Positions 7,415-16,200 of a DNA stretch of 18,687 bases are shown here, piece by piece. The position numbers were made by a program, and so were the translations under genes. How positions within the stretch are numbered: position 1 is the first letter of the stretch; each line of letters opens with the position of its first letter. Source of the stretch: an uncultured Eubacterium sp. (GTDB lineage: Bacteria > Bacillota > Clostridia > Lachnospirales > Lachnospiraceae); the NCBI GenBank assembly GCA_934351445.1, contig CAKRIZ010000039.1, positions 1-18,687 of the forward strand. The letters run 5' to 3'. The notes under the pieces are model-generated. The model had not been told where the DNA came from. It did no database searches and saw only the letters and a list, made by a program, of their open reading frames with translations.

Positions 7415-7445
7415 GGGCTTCTACTCTTATATTATATGGAAGCCC
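7415..7445. promoter_or_regulatory. Inverted repeat spanning a -10-like element upstream of gdhA
   Basis: GGGCTTC (7415-7421) and GAAGCCC (7439-7445) form a perfect 7-bp inverted repeat with 17 nt between. On the minus strand the centre contains TATAAT (7436-7431), and a second possible -10, TATACT, lies nearer the gene at 7407-7402. Good -35 hexamers are not evident for either. The element could be an operator over the gdhA promoter or a leader hairpin, depending on which start is used. Confidence 0.35.
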
Positions 7446-7506
7446 TCCCTTTGCTTTATCATATTACATAGCCAAAGTTTTCGCAACAACAATCTACATA
7501 ATATGC

Positions 7507-7553
7507 AAAAAAACTAATTAAATTAGGCGTATTTCCTGTTTGGAAACACGCCT
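7507..7553 (-). terminator. Intrinsic terminator of the surface-protein operon
   Basis: AGGCGTATTTCC (7525-7536) pairs with GGAAACACGCCT (7542-7553) over 12 positions with one wobble and a 5-nt loop. On the minus strand a seven-T run (7513-7507) follows after a 12-nt AT-rich stretch that can itself fold (CTAAT/ATTAG). It lies about 50 bp beyond the LRR gene stop. The T-run is more distant than usual. Confidence 0.7.
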
Positions 7554-7604
7554 TTGCAAGTTTTGTTTATAGAAATTTCATTTTTACTGTTTTATCGGCT
7601 TCTA

Positions 7605-9029
7605 CTAAGCAGATTTTCTCTTTGCCATGAAGAAACATGCACATCCGATCAGTACAAGTGCCGCACATACCATAAATTTCGGATCAAAACCATCACCGGT
7701 CTTGGGTGTATCATCGACCTGATGTACATTCGAAGTCGTAGATGCATACGCACCGGAGCTGCTCGATGACTGCGTACTGCTGCCAGATGACGAACTGCTG
7801 CCACCGGTATGACTGTCGGAATTGCCGCCTGTAGCAGAAGTATTATTCGTGGGCTTATTATGATTAGCGGTACTGCCGGAGCCATTGCCGCGTCCGGAAC
7901 TACCATCACCGACGATCAGGTCATTGCTTCCACTGCTGTTATTGTCTCCGCGGTTTGCATTGCCGGTCTGGATCTCTGTCGTATCATCATCCGGATCTCC
8001 TGAACCATCGCCATCTAACGGATAGAACACATATCCATTATCGGATGCATAGCTCTCCGCTGTAGAATTGCTGTATCCATAGATCACTTCCGGTGACCAT
8101 GACTGATTGCCAATACTGTTGACACTCTTCGGGATCGTAACCGAAGTAATACCACTATTTGAAAATGCGCCCCCCTCAATACTGGTCGCACCGTTCGGTA
8201 CGGTCAGACTCGTAATGCGGGTGCATCCGGAAAACGCATTACTGCCGATCACCTTGAGTGCAGAGTTCAATGCAATTGAACCCTTTGCAGCCGGGCAGAC
8301 AAGCAGCTTTGTATAAGATGCATTGTACAGACAGCCTCCGTCTGAAGCATATGTACCATTGCCGCCTGCGACATTGATCGTCGTCAATGCACTACAACCG
8401 GAAAATGCATCCGTAGATATGCTGTTCGTGCTCGCTGGAATAGAGACACCAGATAAGCCGGTACATCCCTTAAATGCGCCACTGCCGATCGTTGTCACAC
8501 CTGCGGGCACTGCCATAGAACTGAGGCTGCGGCAATTGGCAAACGCCTCGCTTCCAATGCTATTGATCGATGAAGAGATCGCTACACTGGTGAGCGCACT
8601 ACAACCGGAAAATGTACTGCTCGGAATCGAGCTCACTGCCGCCTGCATGCTGACAGATGACAATCTGCTGCAGCCGGAGAATACGCCGGTTCCAAGAGAA
8701 GCCACGCTGCCGGGAATCGTCACACTGACCAGTCCTGTACAGTTGGAAAAAGCATTATTTCCAATACTAGTCACTGATGAGGGAATCGATATAGCAGAAA
8801 TATTCGTTTTTCCGGAAAAAGCACTCGCTGCAATCGCAGTCGCGGTATCAGGAATCGTCACGCTGCCGCCTGTTCCGTTATAGCCGGTGACGGTCGTGCC
8901 ACTCATCGTAAAACCTGCCGTACTCGTATTCGCGTTCGATGCCTGCACTTCTACTCCCTGCAGCAACACCGCACAGACAACTACCGCTGTCAAAACAACG
9001 CTTTGTACTCCTTTTAACCATTTCCTCAT
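7605..9029 (-). CDS. Sortase-anchored LRR_5 (BspA-like) surface protein
   Basis: Secreted protein of 474 aa. A signal peptide occupies about residues 1-30 (RKWLKG, hydrophobic core, VEVQA). About ten 23-residue BspA-type leucine-rich repeats follow (about 48-330; pattern IPxSVTSIGxxAFSxCxxLxSV), interrupted once by a cysteine-bearing insertion (GGCLYNASYTKLLVCP) typical of this family. A Gly/Ser/Asn-rich low-complexity linker (about 340-435) probably spans the cell wall. The C-terminus is a sorting signal: TPKTG (441-445), a hydrophobic helix (about 452-468) and KRKSA. GGAGAG lies 7 nt before the ATG. The sortase gene ends 40 bp upstream, so the enzyme and its likely substrate are adjacent. 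BspA-like proteins often bind host or matrix proteins; the ligand here is unknown. Confidence 0.93.
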   Translation of the reverse strand: MRKWLKGVQSVVLTAVVVCAVLLQGVEVQASNANTSTAGFTMSGTTVTGYNGTGGSVTIPDTATAIAASAFSGKTNISAISIPSSVTSIGNNAFSNCTGLVSVTIPGSVASLGTGVFSGCSRLSSVSMQAAVSSIPSSTFSGCSALTSVAISSSINSIGSEAFANCRSLSSMAVPAGVTTIGSGAFKGCTGLSGVSIPASTNSISTDAFSGCSALTTINVAGGNGTYASDGGCLYNASYTKLLVCPAAKGSIALNSALKVIGSNAFSGCTRITSLTVPNGATSIEGGAFSNSGITSVTIPKSVNSIGNQSWSPEVIYGYSNSTAESYASDNGYVFYPLDGDGSGDPDDDTTEIQTGNANRGDNNSSGSNDLIVGDGSSGRGNGSGSTANHNKPTNNTSATGGNSDSHTGGSSSSSGSSTQSSSSSGAYASTTSNVHQVDDTPKTGDGFDPKFMVCAALVLIGCACFFMAKRKSA

Positions 9030-9069
9030 GTCTCATCTCTCCTATCTATCTCTATAGCAGCCTTATCAA

Positions 9070-10239
9070 TCAATCGACTTTTTTTGCTATGATAAACATT
9101 CTTCCTTCTTCAGTATAGCTACTACATGTAGATAAAGTCAACAGTTGATCGCCATATTTGGCATCCAATGTTCCTTTTTTCAATGCGTCCATCTGCATGA
9201 CATTCACGCTGAACGCCTCAAACTCAGCCTCTGTCCGGGCATTCAAGAAATTGTAATACCGGAAAGTATATTCATCCTGATAGCTGACCTCGGATAAAAA
9301 CGCATCGATCACTTCATACGTTCCATGCTCATAGATCGTGTCGAACCGAACCTTGCTATGTTTCTCTAAATACCCTTTTTCCAGATAATTCTTCAGTGAG
9401 CCGAACATGGAACCGTTTTTCATATTGTGTCCATAGATGATAATATTCGTATCCCGGTTCACAAAATCATTGCGGTAATCCATAAACAGAGAGCCGTTTT
9501 TGTCTTTTTTCTTTGCAAAACTGTGTGTCAGATAAAACTGACTGTCTTCTTCTGTATCCGACTGAAGCACCGGATAGTTGATCTCGGTATCCTCGATCTC
9601 CAGCCAGCCGACCAGATCCGGATTCTCCGCATAGATCTGCTCATATTCAGGCAGAATCTGCAGCTGCTTTGTCTTGTTCTCATCTTTTGTCTGGTCTTTT
9701 GTCTGATTTTTCGTCTGATTCCGGTCTTTCACCACAGTTTCCTGCTTCGTTGGATCATCTTCTACCGCATCATCCGAGAAACCTTCCTCTTCAATATAAT
9801 GACCGGTCATATTCTGCATATCCTGCAGACGTTTCATCTCCTGCGCAGACTGATCTTCCAAATAATCCGCATATGCAAAATAACCGAAACATGCCACCGC
9901 GGCGCAGACACATATTGCACCCGCAATACGGTACTTGTTTGCACGCCTGTTATTTTTCAGTTTCTGCGCTTCCTGCTCTTTTTTCTCCTCTGCCAGCTTC
10001 AGCGAATGGTTCGCTACGATATCTGACAGATACATGAAAAAATTGATGCCGACCTTACTGTGAAAAATGATCTCCTTATTTCTGATCAATGTATAGAGAC
10101 GGGCGGCGACATCAACATCGTTGATGTCCACCTCCTCTGTGATCAGGTCAATCTTTTTGAGATCTTCCTGCGCCTCTAAATATTCCTCATAAGTATCAAA
10201 TTCATAGTCGCCCAGTCTGTATTTCTTTTTTTCCATCAT
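9070..10239 (-). CDS. srtB: Class B sortase with long N-terminal cytoplasmic domain
   Basis: Membrane-bound transpeptidase that cleaves a C-terminal sorting motif and attaches the protein to the cell wall. The catalytic domain (about 198-389) has H271 (IIYGHNMK), C372 (TLSTC) and R380 (GRMFIIAKK), with the class B order and an inserted helix before the cysteine. Upstream are one membrane helix (about 105-124), a Lys/Thr/Gln low-complexity stalk (174-191) and an unusually long cytoplasmic part of about 100 aa with the motif KYRLGDYEFDTYEEYLEAQ. Two adjacent ATGs start the gene; GGTGAT is a modest ribosome binding site. It lies 21 bp after the giant repeat gene and 40 bp before the TPKTG-tailed LRR gene. 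C. difficile SrtB prefers (S/P)PXTG-type motifs, consistent with TPKTG as substrate. Confidence 0.94.
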   Translation of the reverse strand: MMEKKKYRLGDYEFDTYEEYLEAQEDLKKIDLITEEVDINDVDVAARLYTLIRNKEIIFHSKVGINFFMYLSDIVANHSLKLAEEKKEQEAQKLKNNRRANKYRIAGAICVCAAVACFGYFAYADYLEDQSAQEMKRLQDMQNMTGHYIEEEGFSDDAVEDDPTKQETVVKDRNQTKNQTKDQTKDENKTKQLQILPEYEQIYAENPDLVGWLEIEDTEINYPVLQSDTEEDSQFYLTHSFAKKKDKNGSLFMDYRNDFVNRDTNIIIYGHNMKNGSMFGSLKNYLEKGYLEKHSKVRFDTIYEHGTYEVIDAFLSEVSYQDEYTFRYYNFLNARTEAEFEAFSVNVMQMDALKKGTLDAKYGDQLLTLSTCSSYTEEGRMFIIAKKVD

Positions 10240-10260
10240 ACCATATCACCAGAAGCGGCA

Positions 10261-13200
10261 TTATTTCACAGTTGCGCTCTTGATGGTGTTGTAACTGCTA
10301 TAGGTCTTTACCCCGTTTACGGTACGGTAAGCGCGGATTGTGTAATAATACTTCTCACCGCTTGCCAGACCGGAATCCACATATCTGCGGGCAGATGACT
10401 TGGATACCGTCTTTAATTTTGTATAGATACCATTCTTTTCGGTACTATAGTAGATCTCATAACCGCTCGCCTTTGCCACCTTTGACCAGGTCAATGTCAC
10501 ATTACCGCGGGTTGTAGATCTCGCCTTCAGCGTCGGCGTATTCAACATTGTCTGTGCAGCTACCGCCGTAGAGAAATTACCATAAGATACGGATCCATCC
10601 GCATTCTCTACATAAGAACGTACTTTATATCTGTAGGTTGTGCATGAAGTCAAACGCTTTACTGTGTAGCTGTTATTGCTGGTCGTACCGATCACACGGT
10701 TATTGGCATTACAGATCTGATAACCATCTGCATAATCCTGATCACTCCATGACAGCTTCATGCTGTTGTTCTTGATCCGGCTCACGCGCAGACCACTGAC
10801 TGCCGCTGATGTGATCTTGAAAGAGATCACCTTGCTGCCGGTGTAGTTTCTGCTGAGCGCCGTTACGGTAATCGATGCAGTACCCGGATTCGTGTTATTA
10901 CTATAAGTAATCGTGTAGTCCGTACCTGCTGCCAGGGTCTTTCCGGTAGAAGAATCCGTCAAGGTGACGCTCGGCGTATAAGTATTACCGGTGTACTGAT
11001 AATTGTTCACCGCTGTTGTAATACAGTTCTCAATATTCTTTGCCTCGATCACATAATTGATCGTCTTCGTTCCGGAGAAGCTGCCGATACCGGTCACGGT
11101 CATCGTCGCCGTACCTACATTCGTATTATTGCTGTAGCTAACAACATAGTCCGTACCACGATTCAACATCCTGCCATTCATCGTAACAATCACATCCGGC
11201 GTGATCGCATTGCCGGTATAAGTATAGGAAGATGCATAACCTGTGATCTCCATACCGGTCGCAGTATTGCTAATGTTAAAGTAACCGTTTGCCGTTCCTA
11301 CATAGTACGAATTAGCTGCTGCTGTCGCGATCACGGTTGCTCTGCCAACATTTGTGTTATTTGCATATGTTACCGTGTAGTCATTGCCTACAGTCAACAG
11401 ATTGCCACCACAGGTAACTGTCACATACGGAGTGATCTGATATCCGGTATAGCTCTGATCCACGATCGTGCTCACTGTGCCGTAGGTAGACAGATCTGCC
11501 TTGATCGTATAGTTCTTATAGATCGTTCCCGTATAGTTGTTAATACCGGTGATCATCAATGTCGCTACACCCGGCCGTATATTGTTGCTGGCTGTAATGA
11601 CAAAATCACTATTGCTCAAACCATTGATGCTGACCGTCGGAATCCGCTCATAGCCATTGTACATCATGCAGTTGTACGTCGTGCTGTCGTAACCCAGAAT
11701 GATATCCTTTGCGGAGATCGTCGTCGATCCGTTCGAGATACTTCCGGTTCCTTCACTCGTGCCATTCCACGTATTATTTCCGTCCGTATTGCTGCTCACG
11801 ATGTTGAAATATGCCACACGGTTGCCACTATAGTTGCCTTTTCCTGTCACAATAATCGATGCTTTTCCTGCAGACGTATTATTCGTATAGGAAATATCAT
11901 AGTCTGTACCGCTGACCAGCTTGACAGACCTTCTCTGCGGATCTGCCTGATCACTGGTTACCGGAAGATCGGTATCCTCTACCGTGATCGCCTTCGGTTC
12001 AATCGGCTGTCCGGTGTAATAATAGCTGCCATCATATCCGGATACGAGCACATACGAAGGTGCAATACTTCTCGGATAGATCGTGTATGCACAGCTATTG
12101 GACTCACTCGTCTTTGCATAAGTTCCCTTGGAAGGAACACCTACAACTGCAATGTAGTAGGTAGCTGCGTCGATGATCTGATCTCTGGTCACCAGATCGG
12201 ATTTTTCAAATCCATTCTTATAATAAGCAATGTCGTAACGATCTGTACCGTCATCATTTTTCAGTTTTAATGTTGATGATGTAGTCTCAACAGTAATCGC
12301 ATTCTCATCAGGCGCCTGCTCCAGACCCGTATAAGTCGTAGTCAAAGAACGGTTTCCATTCACTAACGTATATGCCTTACTGATATCCTCACCGATGTAG
12401 TAAGTAAACTCCTGTGTACCGGTGTAGTTGTTCTGACCGGTGATGGTCATGGTGACGAGACCTGCATAGCTGTGAAGCGCCGCTCCACTGGCAATCTCTA
12501 ATCCCTGATACTCAGATACATAATCAATCGTATAATCTGTCGGGTTTACAAGTGTCTCGCCCGTCTCACTGTCGCGAACTACCATCGTAGGCTCTACTGA
12601 TAGACCCGTAAACGGATACGACTCATTAAGTGATGAATAATACATCGTATTTGCTGCAGTATCAAGCTGTGCGATATTCTTCGGCTGGATCGTAAAGTTA
12701 CGAGTTACACTTCCATCATAATTGCTGTTCGGCAATGCAGTCACCGTCACGCTTGCTGTGGTTGTCGCATCACTTGCATCTGTATTGTTTGCATATACAA
12801 CACTATAATCTGTATTTTCTACCAGTGTAACATCCTTGCCATAGGTCACCACAATCTTCGGTTCATGTGCAACGCCATTGTAAATACATACCGGCTCACC
12901 AGATGCATCCAGCGGACAATCTTCAGATGCTATAAAAGAAATCTTTAATCCACTGGTCATATCCTTTTTGCCAACATTTACCTGCGCAATCTTCTCACCA
13001 TCATAATTTCCTATACCTGTCAGTTTCACGTAGTAAGTTCCCTGTGCACTAGGCGCGATCGGATTGTTATCCGAATCAACAACTTTAATTCTGCAAAGAG
13101 CATCTGTATAGTATCCCTCGATCATATAATCGGTATCACATACCAGCTTCTCTGCACCGGTAAATACTACATTCAATTTCTCCGTAACCGCAGCCGAAAT

Positions 13201-16200
13201 ATCTGTACCGGAGTAGATCAGATCTAACGGCTGACTGTTATTTACGATAATGTCACTATCGTTCAACGATTTCTGCAGAATTGTAAAGTTAATTGCATGC
13301 GAATCTGTATAATTATTTACACCTACAAACGTAACCGCAGGCAATGCCGTCGGCTTAGAGACATTTCTAGTATCACCTGTATAGTAGATCACATAGTCTC
13401 CGCTGTTTCCGCTGACCAAGGTTGTTCCCTTATCCAACAATTCAATACCAAGATCGCTCGCTGTGAAATCTTTTCCTGCATAAGTGACGCGGATATTATC
13501 CACAGATGATCCCTTTGTGGTCGTGTAAGTGATTGCACCCTTTGTCGGAGGGCAAATGCTGGCAACACCAATAACAAACGGAATCTTTCGCTGTGTATCA
13601 CCTGTAAAGAACTGTGCATCCTTAATCACTGCATTCGCTGTGCCTGCATTTCGGTTATTTTCATATTCAACCGTATAGCTTGCCTCTGACAATGGTGTAA
13701 TACTATTATAATCAGTCGTTCCACTCGGCAGATCCAACGGACAATATACATGTAATCTCGGCGTAATATCCTTTGCTTTGTAAGGATATCTGACTTGTTC
13801 TTCTGCCGTATTTACATATTTTCCTTCGTCATTCTCCATATAGACCACTAACTGACTTAACGGATAAGTGATCTTAAACTGATGCTCTGCCTCTCCAGCA
13901 TAGTTTCCTTTACCTTCGATCCTTATAGTAGCTTCACCAATACGGTCATTATTCGCATAACCTTTAATCTCATAATCTGTACCAAGTTTTAACGTCTCAT
14001 TATCTACTTTTACTACAAATGAAATTCCGGATGCTGTCACAACCACCGGTTTACCATCATATTGAATCGAATTTGATTCTCCATTGACTGTAATATCAGC
14101 TCCTTCTAATCCATTGACAATCGTAAACTGAATATTTTCAATCTTCCTGCTGTAATAATGAGACTCCTTCTGCGCTCCAACAATTGTCAATGTAGCCGTT
14201 CCTACTGCCGGATTCGCAACATCGAAGCCCTTGCTCCAACGTAAAGTGTACTCATCTGTATTGATTACTCCATCTGCTTCATCAAATGAGAGGTTTGCAA
14301 GCTCGACTAAACCATGCTCACCCTCCTTCGCATAGACTTCCTGCCACTTCTGCTTTGTGATAACAGTCGGCGTTGTCGCTCCGCTGTCATTACGGATCAA
14401 ACTGGTGGTCGTTGTCTGTGCACCGCTGATATCGGTGTACAAAGTAAACTTTAATTCACGTGTTCCTGAATAACCATTGATTCCCTTGATTTTTACATAA
14501 TTCGAATCATAATTTCCAGGCTTTACATTTGTTCCATAACCTACAATATAATAATCAGCGGTCGGGTCATTCTCATCCGTTCCGGGTTTTAACTCTACTG
14601 TATCTGTTGCAGATTTTTGATAGATGACACTGAAATTCTTGGGAGTAATTTTTGTACGTTTACTTGCTTCTTTTTTTGCCTCCTCACTGGAAATCACACA
14701 TTCATCTTCCTGCCATAGAACATAATACTGACCGGGCTGTACATTATCCTTTGAATCAACGAATTCTGCGTCCTTCTCGCCTAAACCTGATTTTTTTATA
14801 GGTATAGTTATCTTTTTTGTTCCTGAAAAGTTTGTTTTTCCTTCTACAACATATTCGATATAATATCCGGATGCATCATTTTTTATTTCTGCAGCCGCGG
14901 TATCAACTGTATAGTCCACATTTTCTATAAGTTCATATTTCTTTGGTCCATTATAATCATACAGTTTAAATCCCGGTTTACCACCATTATAATTCGCATC
15001 ATCTGATACTACGTCCACAGTAGCTATGTCTATTGGTTTAACAGTGTATTTTGCCGGCTTACTATTTCCCGCATAATTATTAATTCCTCTGACCTCAATC
15101 GTCTTATCACCAGCAAGAAGCACTTGTTCTTCATCATAAATTAACTCGTAATCGCGATCTTTGACCAAGACTTCTCCTTTAAATGTGACTGATATTTCAG
15201 GTATTTCCGTATACCCATACGGTCTGAACGATACACTCGATGGATCGACAGCTACAGTAAGCGTCGTATCTGTCCAGCGAGGCGAATTAATCTTATAATA
15301 CCCATTCGTCTTGTCTGCACGAATATTTGTTCTGCCATAGTATCCTTTTGAAGGTACACCAACACCTATAACATATATAGTACCAACATCCACTAATTTT
15401 TTCGAATAGCTATCGGTTCTTACATAATCAACCGTGTAGTAGCCTGATGTTATACTGCTTACTACATTTCCATCTGAGTTATATATGTTAAATGTGCTGG
15501 GCGTAATTTCTGCACCTGTATAAGTATAGTTCGTTATACGATCTGCAATTCCAACATAATATTTTGAGATATCCGTACCACACGCCTGTGTTACCTGCAA
15601 TGTACCCTGATAACTTTTCTGACCTTCAACAGTAATACGATACTTTCCTGCCTTTTTCAGATTCTTTATCGTATCACTGCTGTCCTCGGTCGTATAATCA
15701 GATGTTGTCAATGTTGCCCACTCGTTATTCTGATCATTATAATACTCGATTGTCTGAATCTTATAATCAGTACCCATCTTCAATGTCTGGGCACTTTCCG
15801 GTGATCTGGCTGCGTCCTTTACAGTCAGCTTGATCTTATATCCATCGCTATCACTCACTGTACCACTGGGTGTAGCAGCAATCGTAAAATCACTGTTACT
15901 ACTGCCCGTAAAAGAACGCCTCGTAATTGTATAACACAACGTCTTTGTTCCAGTATAGTTGCCCTTACCAGTGATCACTACGGATGCACCACTAACTGCG
16001 CTCACCCCACTGCAATTTTGATACTCGTAAGTATAATCCGTATTCGGATCCAGTGCTGATCCAATCAATTCAGGCTTGGTCTCTCTGCCATTCCATTCGA
16101 TCTCTCTATTGTCTCCATTGACTCCACGCAACTGAAAACCAGTAACAGTATTAATATCTGCCTGCTCAATCTTAAATGGAAGTGTCTTTGTCGTTCCGGT

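Noticed and set aside
8323..8883. Plus-strand 186-aa open frame opposite the LRR gene
   Set aside because: It is the antisense of regular 23-residue LRR coding repeats, with repetitive LPI/PENA-type composition, no ribosome binding site and no family resemblance.
9427..10026. Plus-strand 199-aa open frame opposite the sortase gene
   Set aside because: The sortase on the minus strand is certain. This frame is Ile/Phe/Leu-rich antisense translation without a plausible start site.
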